Positions 23,881-35,484 of a stretch of DNA of 64,000 nt are shown piece by piece (within the stretch, counting starts at the first letter, position 1; every line of letters starts with the position of its first letter). The notes beneath the pieces were generated by a model, which saw nothing but the letters and a program-made list of their open reading frames with translations, was not told the origin of the DNA and made no database searches. This DNA is from Morella rubra (lineage: Eukaryota > Streptophyta > Magnoliopsida > Fagales > Myricaceae). A program made the translations under genes and the position numbers. The stretch spans positions 25,479,808 to 25,543,807 of the forward strand of contig CM025853.1 in the NCBI GenBank assembly GCA_003952965.2. Direction: 5' to 3'.

Positions 23881-25250
23881 GTTGTTGTGTACCCGCCACA
23901 TGACTTTATTCTTGAAAAACTATTCTCTTATGGGAATTGTTTTGCTTTACGTAATATATTGCATTGTGCTTTAGGCCCATGTTTGTGTTTTTTTTTTTTT
24001 TTACAACAGAGATTCTTCCTTCCTCTTCAGATTTCTTTTCTTATAAAAGAGAAATATCTTGTACCATCTATTAGCAGTGAGAGAGAGTAGTGGGGGGAAA
24101 TGTCAGTATTTTCTTGTTTATGCAAGAAATACGACTTCTACCATCTTGGCATCTATTAGTTTCTAATTGCAAAGGAGATCAGCCTACAAAAATCTCACAC
24201 CGCGCTAATCAAACGATCAATGAGACAAATTTGTGCGAGCCCAATAAAAAGGAGAACAAAGAGAAAAATGTCATTTAATTTTGTAATAGGAGAGACATAT
24301 AAGTATAAATTCTAATTCATAAACAGAATATAATTAAATATTAAAATCTAACACTTGTTTAGTTCTAGCTTTTGCGTTTTAGAGCGTTTCATTGACGCTA
24401 TTATCACTTCTTTAGTTGTAGACTTGTAACTTCAGTTGTTGTTCGAGCCTTTGGACCCCATGTTGGGTTATGGGTCTTCGGGTCTGGAGATCTTGGGTCC
24501 ACTTAATTCACTGATGCGAAGGGCTTCAAGTTCTTTGGTTAAGTATTTGTAAAATGACACTTTCCTTTACCCAAAAAAAGTACTTGTATTAAAATTTATA
24601 AGAACAATGAATTATATATGTTTTCTCTATAATTACTTTGTTTGATTCGTTTTTGTTATATAATTAAGGTGATTAAAAGATAACCAATGTTCATATAAAT
24701 TTCCTTTTTTTCACTGGGCTGGCAACGAACATCCTTAAAGAAAAGAATATATAAGATTTGCTTCAAACAAAGCTATCAAGAAAGTACTCCGCCCTAACAA
24801 GAGAGTAAAATTGACTTCACCTTGTATTTTAGCTTAGGTTCCCAACGAATGTCCCCCTACTTGGCAAACAGGAGCTTTAGGACAAAGGCCAACTCTTGTG
24901 ATGGGCGGCATTCGGTTCCTGTTCAAGCCTTTGGGCCCCCCCACCTTGGGTAATGGGCCTAGATTGGGTTTGCAGACCATTGACCTGTGACCTTCACATG
25001 GTGACTGGTGAGTTAACTTTTGTATTTTCCCGTATGTATCAATAAAATCTCTCTGCTTACCTTAAAAACAAAGTTATTGAAATTCGCCCACAAAGTTTCA
25101 AAATTTCGTTGGCCCAGCAAAGAGTGATCAGAGAGATTGGCCTGCCAAAAACTTAAAGAAAAATTACCTGTAAAATCACATATTTCCATTATCTACGTCC
25201 ACAAATTTTGATGCAGAGTAGATTGTCAAATGACCCTTTCCTATAAGGGT
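23881..25250. repeat. Start of unit D, duplicated non-coding block
   Basis: Shared with about 42300-43600. Landmarks are GTTGTTCGAGCCTTTGG (24437 and 42962), CTTTACCC followed by a short A run (24565 and 43090), and TATCAATAAAAT (25038 and 43405). The two stretches ending in A-rich tracts resemble 3' ends of LINE- or SINE-type insertions, but no coding part is present to prove it. No gene is seen. Confidence 0.5.
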
Positions 25251-25269
25251 CATCAAATCCTATTCGTAA

Positions 25270-25870
25270 AAATATATAGGCTTAACTAGTCTTCTAATTT
25301 CTAGGCTATGACAAGATTCCAAATTAGTCCTTAGGGTTTATTTCGACCTATTCTAATCTATGTGTAATCCTTTATGTTTTAAAGTAATAAATCCACCAAT
25401 TCAATTGTCCCTGTTAACAGGATAAATCTCACATGACTAATGAGGACACGTCACCACAAATAGTAAATAGCCACGAGTCCCTAAGTCACTTGATGGTGCA
25501 TTGTCATTACAAAAAACCTATCCAGCATGGCGTTATGAGTTGGCGTTTTAGGTTTAAGTGGTGTACACATTTGATGTAGATTTTATATTAACAATCATCG
25601 GTCAAACTTGACAAATGAAGTGACTCGAGGTCATGTGGTTGCTTGAGATTCATAGTGACATTTCCTCATTAGCCACGTGAGATTTATTCCATTAATGAGG
25701 CCAAGCGAGTTAACAGAATGACCGTTTCAGGACACGAAAGATTCTCCAAGTACTAGTATAAGATGAAACATACCCTAGGAAATAATTTGGGATCTGGTCA
25801 TATCTCAGGTACTAGTGGACTAATTAAGTCAAATATATACCTAATCAATAAGAATCATGCTCTACACTTT
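25270..25870. mobile_element. Foldback MITE with about 190-bp inverted arms
   Basis: The left arm (about 25270-25455, ending TCACATGACTAATGAGGA) pairs imperfectly with the right arm (about 25665-25870, starting TCCTCATTAGCCACGTGA). The pairing runs through the TTAACAG/GTTAAC and CCTTAGGG/CCCTAGGA landmarks. The loop of about 200 bp has no coding capacity. A related left arm alone lies at 43625-43850. Exact ends and target duplication could not be fixed by eye. Confidence 0.6.
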
Positions 25871-25991
25871 AACCATTCATTTGAATAGTTTGAAACAAAA
25901 CATTTGTAGCGCACGTAATACATAGAATAAGAAACTGTGTTTGAGAGATTGATCTCTCAATTCTCCTACTCTAAAAGTGGTTGTTTTAACT

Positions 25992-26440
25992 GGACTCCGC
26001 CTTGATTCGTAGGCCTAGCACGTGTAATATTAATTGAAATTGGGGAACCTAAGACTTTCCCCCCTTTTTTTTTTATAAGGCAAAGAGGAGAAGGGGGAAT
26101 AACCATACAACAAGGAGGCACGAACAAGCAAACTTACAGAAGCTCACATTCCAGCCATCAAAAGGGGCCTATCCTTTAATGGGGAAGGCAAGCTTATAAG
26201 CCGCAAGTCTCTCAACTCCTTGACTGGTGTGGGCCACCTCTTGAGCTACTTGTTATTTTTATAGGAAAAATAAGGGAAGGGGGAATAACTATACAACAAT
26301 GAGGCATGAACAAGCAAGCTTATAGAGACCCAGGACTTCCCCTTGATTTGTAGGCCTAGAACGTGTAATATTAATTGAAATTGAGGAACGTTGGACTCCT
26401 TCTTTGTTAGTAGGCCCAACACGTGTAATATTAATTGAAA
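25992..26440. repeat. Three copies of a 55-bp motif with interposed sequence
   Basis: The motif GTAGGCCTAGCACGTGTAATATTAATTG recurs at 25992-26047, 26333-26389 and 26392-26440 with small changes. Copies one and two are separated by about 285 bp. That insert itself begins and ends with a near-duplicate (GGGGGAATAACCATACAACAA near 26094 and again near 26280), as if a second duplication trapped it. Non-coding. Confidence 0.8.
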
Positions 26441-26599
26441 TTAGGGTAAATTGTGGAGTTAGGCCTCAAACTCAGATCTTAGCTTTGATGCTATATGACT
26501 CTACCAGTTATCCGAAAGCTCAAGGGTTAAAATTGAGTATATTTTATTATTTGAATTATATTCTTTAACACTATACAACAAGATAGCTTACCTTTCATC

Positions 26600-27335
26600 C
26601 TAGCTTTGATGCCATGTGGTTTGTTATGAAAATGGGACAAAAGTTGGAGGAGGATTGAGAGAGTTTCCGTGCATTTTAGAGAGATTTTGTGAGAAATAAG
26701 ACTCGAGCTCCATTTTCAAGGTTTCAATGTCTTGTTCAAACGATATTTAACTCGTTCAAATGGTATGAGCTGACATGACATCTCCTTATTTGTCAACTTA
26801 ATCTTTCATTACCATCCTAACGGGAGAAGTGTAACGGGTGTGTCTTCGCATACCGTCCGAACAGAACATGTAACCGTTTGAACAGTTTGCACATGAACGA
26901 TCATAAAGCTTGTGACTGTTTATTTTTTGTCCGAACGGTTACGCATACCGTTCGGATGTATATAATGGTAAATGGGACGTGCTAAAATGACGTACATTAT
27001 TGGTCATAGGTGCACATCACATTCGAACGTTTCTTTCTAACATCTGAATGTTGTTCCTTTTTTGGGACAAAATGATAGCGTCGTGGAGAATAACAGTTTC
27101 GTTGAACACGATATTTCTTATATCAAAACGGTTTCCCACTTTTGGAACGGAACGTCGTCATTTCCTGAAAAATAACTACACCATTCAAACATCATAATGT
27201 GCATTCAGATAGTAACACTGGGATGGAAACAACCATCCAAAAGGTCAAAAAAAATTGGGATTAAAGTTTTCATCGCAAAAAAAACATATATTTTTTGGGA
27301 CAAGATAAATCTCTGGTACATTCATCCAAAAAAAT
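26600..27335. mobile_element. CACTA-like subterminal block (unit D)
   Basis: Homologous to 6710-7500 in A and 35960-36790 in B, with the same CCGTTCGGA/TCCGAACGG motifs (26935-26955). Here the terminal part, including the CACTA end, is deleted, and the sequence jumps to the block equivalent to 8390 in A. Confidence 0.45.
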
Positions 27336-28368
27336 TAAGATTGGGCTACAAAGTTTTACACCTAGCTGACTAAGAGAGAAGTGAAACCAATTGGGCTAGC
27401 CCAAATACTAAAAGAAAGAGGAAAAAGTCTTTCTTTCTCTTGTGCTTATCAAACTCGATTGTGTAATTTTTTTTTTTTTTTTTTGGTTAAAGATGTTTTT
27501 AGTCCTTGAGTTTTAAACTCTTTCAAAAAAGTAGTCTTTGGGTTTTCACTTTAGTCACCAGCAATCCTTGAGATTTTAATTTTATCAATACGGTCTTTTC
27601 GTTAGCCTCAAATACAGTCATATGATTGGTCGTGTACATGTGTCAGAACTTGATTAGTCGTGACATGTATCCCTGTTAGGTGATTGGACTTAAATCTAAA
27701 TAAAAAAAATTTTTGACAAAAAAAGAAAAAAAACCCAGGAATTGCTAGTAATCATATTGAAACCCAAGACCATTTTTTAGAAAGGTGTAAAGCTCAGGGA
27801 CGAAAAAAGTCTTTTAACTTTTTTTTTTTCATTTTCTATAATTTTAAAGACATAAAATCTAAATTCAAATTCATAAATGTACAAGCCGATCGAGTTGCAT
27901 TAACTAGGGAATGTATCATTTACGTAATGAATTCAGTAAGCTAGCTATATAAGGAATTAAATGGGGAAATCTTGATTTCCAGTAGCCAAAAAAAAAAAAC
28001 AAAAGAATTAACTAATTTATAATCTACTATTAGATGGGCAGGGAGTTGGATTATATTTAGACATAGGCATATAGTTTATTTATATATATATATCTTCTCA
28101 TTTTACATCGAAAACTTTTACCGACAAAAAATCTAATAGAAAAGATCATCTTTAAACCAAGCCTGAGAAATAAAGAGAATTACCAAAGGGAATAATAAAG
28201 ATGAGATTAAAAAAAAGTCAGCAAAACGAAAGAGATAATTACTTCTACTTTTGGTTTCATCTCTTATGAGTATGACATCTGACCTCCCACTTGACCAATG
28301 TAATTATGTCAAACCAATTACAACAAATATGCATACCAACATCGACGCCAACTTCATGCTCTGGGGAT
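27336..28368. repeat. Duplicated block (unit D) up to the hAT insertion
   Basis: Matches 8390-9240 in A and 37640-38480 in B, ending at CATGCTCTGGGGAT, where the hAT transposon interrupts it. The block resumes at 32029. No gene is seen. Confidence 0.7.
27485..27835. mobile_element. Foldback MITE, about 110-bp inverted arms
   Basis: The left arm near 27490-27600 (AGTCCTTGAG, CAGCAATCCTTGAGATTTT) is the imperfect inverse of the right arm near 27715-27830 (AGGAATTGCTAGTAATC, GCTCAGGGAC). Unit A at 8490-8700 keeps only the right arm, so one state is derived from the other by deletion or insertion. Non-coding. Confidence 0.55.
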
Positions 28369-31300
28369 CAGTGGCGGAGCTAAGATTTTCCTATTAGGAG
28401 GCAGACTAATTAAATAATATTATTAAAAACGAAATTCAAATATTATAAGACAAAAAAAAAATTGCAACAGTAATTTGTTCTAAGTTAACCTTGATTTAGA
28501 ACTAAAAACAGGTACATAAAAATTTGTCTTATCAATTGATTGCAGATATACTAAAAAAAAGTACACAAAAGCATACTGATTTTCTATTATAGTCCACAAA
28601 AATATATCTTATCTAGATATATTAAAAAAAATGTACACTAAAGCATACTAATTTCCTATTACAGAGCAACTCAACGACTTTTTAAAGAGTCGAAATCATC
28701 TATTAACATTTTTTTGCTAATAGTTGCAGCAATTTCTTTATCAATAAAGATAACCAAAGAATTTGCAAAAAATTCATCTTCCATCTTGTTGCAAAGTCTT
28801 ATTTTAATGATTTTCATGGCTGAAAAAGCTCGCTCTGTAGTAGCTGTTGAAACTGGAAGAGTTAACATAAGACGAATCAATCTATCAATCAAATGGAAAA
28901 TCTTTGACCTTCTTGTTTCCACTAATTTTCTGCATAACTCAAAAATTGTAGACAAACTTTTGAAATCGGGATCGTGAGACACATTACACTTAAACGTTTG
29001 CAATTGATATCTCAACTGAATCTTTTCTTGCTCTGTAAAGTCTTCAAGGTAAAATTTGTCAACAAGTCTACAAATATCACCGATATTGAAGAAGTTAGAT
29101 GCATTCTTAGCCTTAGGATCCAAGGTCGAGCTAAAAATAAGAAGTTCTGTTGCTTTTTCACTAAACCTATTGTTTAGTTTTTCTAATTGAGAGTCAATCG
29201 CAGCCACAAATATGTCAATTCGATAATGGTGCTCAATTGTAACATGATCTCGTTGACTCTCAGACCTAGCTCGACCAGACTTGTACAAAGAATTCATATC
29301 AGGAACTTCAATATCATGTTTTTCACAAAATGACTTCATATTCCCAAGAAAGGCATCCCAACCATTTTCTCTCAATTATTGAATGAACTCTTTTGTAGTT
29401 TTGACCAAATGCATAGCATTCAAAATGTCTTGAGTTTCTTGTTGCAGTGCTTGACATTGACAATAAAAAAATCTCATGATTTCTTTCATCGAATGCAAAA
29501 TAAATACAAACTCAAATGATATCATAACCTTGTATGTTGCATCGGCATCACCACGTTGAGAATAAGTGGATCCATCAATGATGATATTGTCAAGAACTTT
29601 CAAAGTTGCATTGAACATACTTATCACACTGCATATAGAATTAAAATGAGAGCTCCATCTTGTATCCCTAGCTCGTTTTAATGTACCAATTTGATTTATA
29701 CCTCTTTCAGTTTCAAGTTCATCAACAACTCTCAACTTTGCAATTTCAACTGCTTGAGCAACATGCAATTCATCATTGCGTCTACAAGAGGAACCCACAA
29801 TGTTAACGATGGAACTCAACTTTGTAAAAAATTGATGAACTGAAAATACTTCTCTTGATGTCATAACTAATGCTAGTTGTAATCGATGAGCCAAACAATG
29901 CACATAATAAGCATAAGGACAATCATTAAGAAATACGGCTTGTAATACATTCCATTCATCACGCATATTACTAGCACCATCATATCCTTGCCCGGGAATA
30001 TTTTGTATATTGAGATTGTGACGAGCAACAATAGCTGATATCTCATTCTTAAAAGTTAAGGCACTTGCATCTTTAACATGCACAATATCAAAAAAACGTT
30101 CTTTTAAAAATCCTTCATTATCAACAAACCTCAAAATAGGAGCCATTTGCTTTCTTTTAAATTCATCTCAAGCTTCATCCACAATGATACAAAATTTTGA
30201 ATCACCTATCTCTTCTCGAATTGTACTTCGCACCCTAGTTTCCAAGACATGTAGAATCTCTTTTTGGACATGATGTGAAGTGTATTTAGCATTTTCCGGA
30301 GCATTTTCTAAGACAACTTCATCAACATTCTTGTTATACTTCGATTTAAGCTTTATCAACTCAAGGAAATTGCCATGATTTTTTGATTGAGGACCCTCAT
30401 CATGACCTTAAAGAGCACATGCTTGATAAGTTAAATATCGAATACAATTGATTGAAGTTTTCAATCATAATCGATTGTCCCTTATTTGTGCTAAAGTTTG
30501 CTTCTCCATCACCCTATCAATATGCTGAGATTGGTTCATCAAAGCATCACAATACTTAACAATATTATTGTGAGGTAAACATGGATCTTTACCCATATGA
30601 CTCAAAAAAGCACAATTATTGCCATCATGAACTTTTTTCCAATTACAAAATCTATCAATAGTGAATGCATTAGCTCCAAGACGTCCAGTTGGCTTTCTAT
30701 TAAAAGATAGCATGACAGGCAATATGCAGCATCCTTTGAAGGATAATATTCTAAGCAAGAAAACACCTTAAACCAAGATGATTGAAATCGCCGAGAATGA
30801 CTTTCAGGTCCAGAAAGTGGATACTCAAAACCATGAGAATGAGTGAACTGGTAGGGACTAGCCTTAAGATAAGCTCATCTAATTTCATCTTGTTGATTAA
30901 TTGGATATTCCCATATCTGAGAACGTAATCCCGAATTACGTTCTAAAGTAGAAATGTCAATTTCTTGAGGTATAATTCTTTGAACTTTAGTAGGACCTTG
31001 CTCAGGAATTGAAATTTGAGGATTAAACGTGAAAAAGATACTTCTGAATTCGAGTCAGCACCCTTTTTCCTAAAAAAAAGCATCAATTGTTTTTGGCTTG
31101 CTCGTTGATGCAATTTAAGACTCTTGAAAAATTATCTATTTATTAGTTTTAAGATTTCCCACTAAACAACTCATGGCACAAATTTTTTCCTACCTTTGTA
31201 ACAAATTATCAATATAAGAGATTATCATATTATTAATAAATGTTGATCAATTTATAACTAAATGGACTCTGGCACTTCTCTTCAACAAAATAGATACCAT

Positions 31301-32028
31301 TTGAAATTGAACCACCAAAATGCCTATACAATAATAAAAATTACAATCGAAATGAGTGCAACCCAATTTGACAATTCTTAAATCAGTAATTCCCCACAAA
31401 TATTACCCAATAACACAAATTGCAGGCTTACAGATATTTAATTTGGATGTAATTTAAAGCTCTAAAATGAAAGTAAAAAACTGAAAACCTAATAATTGAT
31501 AAATCATAAATGTTGAGAAAAGATGATTGCAATTTACAAGCAAAAGAGAAATGAGTTTTACTCCACATACCAATTCCGTAGTTGCACACCACATTTCACA
31601 GTTCCACACCACAGTTCGCAGTTCGCACTCGGCACTTCGCAGCAGTCCGCTTTGAGTGGAAGAAAGCTAGAGAAAAGAATGAGAAGCTGTGAGATAGAAG
31701 CAGCAAGACAGAAAATTCGATGGCATCATTGGTGTGTGAGAGAAGCAATGTACGTGTCATAAATTGTGTGGAGGAAAGAATTTATGGGAAAAAGACAAAA
31801 AGTATCCTTTTTACACTTCACGTGTTCAGCCCTTTTGGATTTCCCCTATGACGTGTTGGTTTTAGCCATTTTTTAAATGTCGTGGACTTTAACATGAAGA
31901 ACTAAATAGAAATTTAAAATTTAGGAGTCAATTGTAAATTTTTTCAGTCAAGTCTCTAAATATATATATCAAAAAAAATTTCACAAAACTTTTGGGAGAG
32001 CCACGACCCCCCCTTCCGTCCACCCCTG
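28369..32028 (-). mobile_element. hAT transposon, full length, inactive
   Basis: A 3660-bp element with short imperfect terminal inverted repeats (CAGTGGCGGA at the left, TCCACCCCTG at the right) lies between an exact 8-bp target duplication CTGGGGAT at 28361-28368 and 32029-32036. The 8-bp duplication and the ends fit the hAT superfamily. The interior carries one minus-strand transposase relic. The duplicated host sequence continues across the insertion when compared with units A and B, which confirms both ends. Confidence 0.95.
28671..31080 (-). pseudogene. hAT transposase (ZMYM1-like, DUF4371 type), disrupted
   Basis: The minus-strand relic shows the plant TTF-zinc-finger/DUF4371/hAT dimerisation architecture. 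The N-terminal zinc-finger part lies at about 30460-31080 (RKPTGRLGANAF). The core follows (VVLENAPENAKYTS, IPGQGYDGASNM, YYVHCLAHRLQLAL, DTRWSSHFNS). The C-terminal dimerisation motif is LPVSTATTERAFSAMKI, and the frame ends at 28671. In-frame stops lie at 30875-30877, 30465-30467, 30408-30410, 30168-30170 and 29376-29378, with frameshifts near 30715 and near 31035. At three of the stops a TGA stands where relatives normally have Arg, as expected from CGA to TGA change. The protein cannot be made in full. Confidence 0.92.
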
Positions 32029-32430
32029 CTGGGGATAATATCAAAGAAGACTCTCACTTGCAAACATCCATTTCATTACATTATGCGTATCATAATAACT
32101 TATAACCTTTTGCTGTACAGCTTTCAGCTTCTAATTTATTTTTATTTTTTATTTTTTTGTTAAACCATAAATCTTAAATATATGAAAAAATCAAACTACA
32201 ACAGGCTTCGAAAGCATTAATAAACAGAAAACAAAAAAAGAAGGAAGCAAAGCTCAGGTGGTTTAACACCATTAAACTTCCACAAGCCTCTATTAAAACG
32301 AAAATGAGCAGAAACATCTCCAGTGAAAGAGGGGGCAGCCGCTTAAGATGCTAATGAGTGAGCCTCCAAGTTATCAGCTCGAGAGATCTTTAAGGTGGCT
32401 CTCTCGTTTTTTTGCTTAAAGACAGAAGTA
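32029..32430 (-). mobile_element. Unit D continuation with probable LINE 3' end insertion
   Basis: After the hAT element the unit resumes and matches A at 9230-9330. At about 32130-32395 a foreign stretch replaces it. Read on the minus strand, it ends in an A-rich tail (ACAAAAAAATAAAAAATAAA) and contains a short frame with the string NLEAHSLAS, reminiscent of RNase H ends of plant L1-type LINEs. No reverse transcriptase is present. The LINE assignment is tentative. Confidence 0.4.
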
Positions 32431-33010
32431 AGTGCAGGTGACTTTGGTTAACCAATCCGCAAGAAACTCCACTTTGAAGCCTGCTTCCTGCATAATTTTC
32501 AGGTTGCCCCACCAAAATGCTAGTACATCTTTAGAGACTTCGGCAACCGAGGTTTTGCACATCTTGTTCACAATCCAGCACAAATGCAAAAGTAAAACCG
32601 ACTTCGCCTTGTACTTTAATTTAGACTCCCTACAAACATCACTATATTTGGCGCAAAAAGCCCCTTCAAGATGGGGGCCAGCCCCCGAGGGAGCATATAT
32701 CCCTCAACGTTGACAAAGTCTTTGAATTCCCATTGATTTTTCAAATCTACATGATGCCTTCTCATTTCATAAAACCTATCTATAAGCTCTTTGGCGAAGT
32801 ACTCCTGAATATCATTGCTCTCATCGTTTTGATCCTCAATTGATGTCCCTACAATCTTGCGATTCTTCCATCTCCGTGGCTCAAAACAGTTGTTAATTAA
32901 CTCTTCCAATTCAAATTTATCCAGAGAATCAATTACTTCCCGCATTGACAAATTCCCTTTGAACTCCTCTTCTTTGATTGTCATTGGCGCACCCACAGCC
33001 CTCATAGCTA
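32431..33010 (-). pseudogene. PEARLI4-like exon of the DC1 gene, copy D (truncated)
   Basis: The minus strand encodes the PEARLI4-like half of the DC1 gene. Its front has VGAPMTIKEEEF, then EELINNCFEPRRWKNRKIVGTS, IQEYFAKELIDRFYEM and FVNVEGYMLPRGLAPILKGLFA. A two-base insertion near 32653 shifts the frame within the domain. The exon is cut at 33009-33015 just before the membrane helix and DC1 exons, and is fused directly to a gypsy fragment. There is no start codon of its own. The frame that continues into gypsy sequence at 33011-33095 is accidental. Confidence 0.7.
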
Positions 33011-33119
33011 CAAATCCAACCATCCAAAATTGGCCACGTTGGTTCTGCTCATCTATGCAGCTCCACCGTCGATCTCCTTCGTATAAAAACCTCATCTATA
33101 ACTCAATGAAAGCCCAGAT

Positions 33120-33722
33120 TAGGGCTGCAGGACCGGAAATCCGGTCCAGTCTTCTGTTAAGCGGTCCAGTCTAGATCACTTAAGTGGTACAAACCGGGGT
33201 TTCAATTTTTTTTTTTTTTTTTTTTTTTTTGTCATTTCCAACACACATTTTTTAATTTTGAGATTAAAAAAAAAATGTGAACTCCTACCATAGTTTGCTT
33301 ATTAATTTAAAGATGTGAATTCATTTAAAGACTTATAGATGTGAATTCATTTAAAGACTTAAAGATGTAAATTCATTTAAAGACTTAAAAATATGAATTT
33401 ATTTAACTATTATTATAGTTTGCTCATTAATTTAAATATGTGAATTGATTTAAAGACTTAAAAATGTGAATTCAAAACTATGAGTTTTGACTTATGCAAT
33501 TTTTTTTTTTTTTTTAAGTTTTGTATTAAAAAATTAAAAAAATATATATTTATTATTAATCCGGTCCGGTCCAGTCCAGACCGGATATTAAAAATATCTG
33601 GACCGAACTGGGCCGGATTAATCCAGTTTTCAAATCCGGTCCGGATTTTTACTTTTAAGACTACAAAATCGGTCCGATTTTGTGGTCAGGTCTGGTCCGC
33701 GGTCCGGTTCTGTGCACCCCTA
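33120..33722. mobile_element. hAT-type MITE
   Basis: 603 bp with ends TAGGGCTGCA and TGCACCCCTA. It is flanked by the exact 8-bp duplication GCCCAGAT at 33112-33119 and 33723-33730. CCGGTCC-type subterminal repeats occur at both ends (near 33135-33165 and 33560-33720). The uninterrupted target is preserved in unit A at about 4448-4470. It has no coding capacity; the frame at 33480-33758 is accidental. Confidence 0.93.
33305..33475. repeat. Minisatellite inside the MITE
   Basis: Four to five imperfect copies of a motif of about 27-30 bp (GTGAATTCATTTAAAGACTTA) lie in the middle of the hAT MITE. Confidence 0.8.
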
Positions 33723-34385
33723 GCCCAGATGATCGGTCCCAATTTTCGAAGCCACTGAGTCTTGAAAATAGCATCACACCTCTCAATGGCTAAGATGTAG
33801 AAGTCCTCCACAAACCTCTTCTCCTGTACCAACACCGGAACGTCCCGACACACCCTGCCGCTCACCATTCTCTCATTGTCGGCTACTGTGACTTGGAAAT
33901 TGGTGATGTCATCCACCTCCAGGTCCAATAACTCTAATTTATCATTCAAAAAATTGTGGGTGCTTCCGAAGTGAACCAAAATGGTGAGTACATGGCAACC
34001 CAGTTTCCCTCGGATTCGCATCGTCTGACATGCCGTAATGCCAGTGAGAGCATCAAACTGATTTCAGGTATGACCTCATCTTCACTCTCCTTCATTCCCG
34101 ACTCCTCCCCATCCTCTCCTTGTGCAAGGAATTCCCGCATTCAATGTAGAACAACCATTTGCATTTATGTCCCACTGAGAATTTCTCGTCACAATTAAAC
34201 CAGAGTCTTTTAGCTCGTATTTCGTTTATTTTCGCCGTGCAGAGGCGGCGAATTACGTGTTTTTTGGGGCCGCGACAAGCAGGAGATGGAAAAGGTAGCA
34301 TTCCCGGCACCACATTGCTCCTCCATGGATCTGAAATTGGGCCCCTTCGAAACTCGTTGGTTCTGGCTTTTTCTAATGGAAGTGA

Positions 34386-34641
34386 AACCCATCTTAAATG
34401 ATCACTCCAACATCGTCCGAAACAAAGCTCTTTTCTCTAGCGTGTTCAATAACTCAATAGTTAAAAATGCCAACTTTATTCTCGGACAAATTATAGGTGA
34501 AGTAAGTTTGAATTTTGTTACTCGTAAACAAGTCCTTTATTTAACTTATGCTCAAGTTGTTGATTCAATTTGCAGCCTAATTACTGCGAGGTTCGTCTAA
34601 AACAGGTATACTAGTGTAATAACTTCGCTCGTTATACAAAT

Positions 34642-34679
<38 letters not shown>

Positions 34680-35484
34680 CCTGTTATAGTTTCTTGTATT
34701 ATTTGTGGCCCATTTAAAAACAAATATAAATTACTTGTAGGGATAGATATATTTTATTTGTGCTGTAATCGAGAAAGAGAGAGAGGAAGAAACAAGACGA
34801 TAGTAGATGTTGCGCTATTAACTTCCTCTAATTTTCCTTAAGGTTACTTTTTATCTAGAGTTATTCTTAGTTGTTACTTTTCTCGAGGGTGATAATGTAG
34901 ATGTTTATGGTTCGCGTATGAAAAAAAAAAAAACTCATCAGTGATTGTTAAGCTAGAGAGGTTCCATTCAGAGGAAAATATTTTTTGAAGATGAACAGAG
35001 GAACAACGCAATGCAGCCAAAATAATGGCAAGTTGACTATCATTCCTTCTAAGAAAGAGCAATCATAACCGTAAGATGTGAGTAATTTGTGTGTTAGATT
35101 GGGAAGTGTACATTAAATACCATATGGGTAATGCATATTGCACCTAATGTGACCAATGATGGTATAATTTCACTGCGAGTACAAAGAGTAAGAAATTAGT
35201 AATCGGTGGGTGTAAAGTGTCAAAGTACTCATAGTTGTATGGTTTAAAGTATATTTATCTAAAAAAATTTATTATATGTGTGGGAAAATAATGTGTATCA
35301 GGAAAATATGAATTTCTCGTCTATGTTTCAAAGAATGCTGATATGTAATCACTATAACTGAAAATTGGTAGAATATTAATCTTAAAAATAAGTTATGGTA
35401 TTATTTTTTTCTCTTAAGTAATTAGTTTGAGAATACATACACAAATAAAAGATATAAGTATAGCTAGGTAGGAGGGAGAATACA
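34386..35484. repeat. AT-rich duplicated block (unit B)
   Basis: Counterpart of 5096-6239, with a longer TA microsatellite (34640-34680). No gene is seen. Confidence 0.7.

Larger units (their letters stand above)
33011..34385 (-). pseudogene. Ty3/gypsy gag-pol remnant, copy B (split by a MITE)
   Basis: Same fragment as 4350-5095: zinc-knuckle region (34100-34260), protease-like region (33730-34020) and the segment downstream of it (33011-33119). The knuckle has the same Cys-to-Trp change as copy A. The protease motif here reads VHFGSTHNF, whereas active gypsy proteases have an Asp in place of the His, so catalysis would be lost. The reverse transcriptase part seen in A is absent. A 603-bp MITE interrupts it at 33120-33722. 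Confidence 0.85.
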
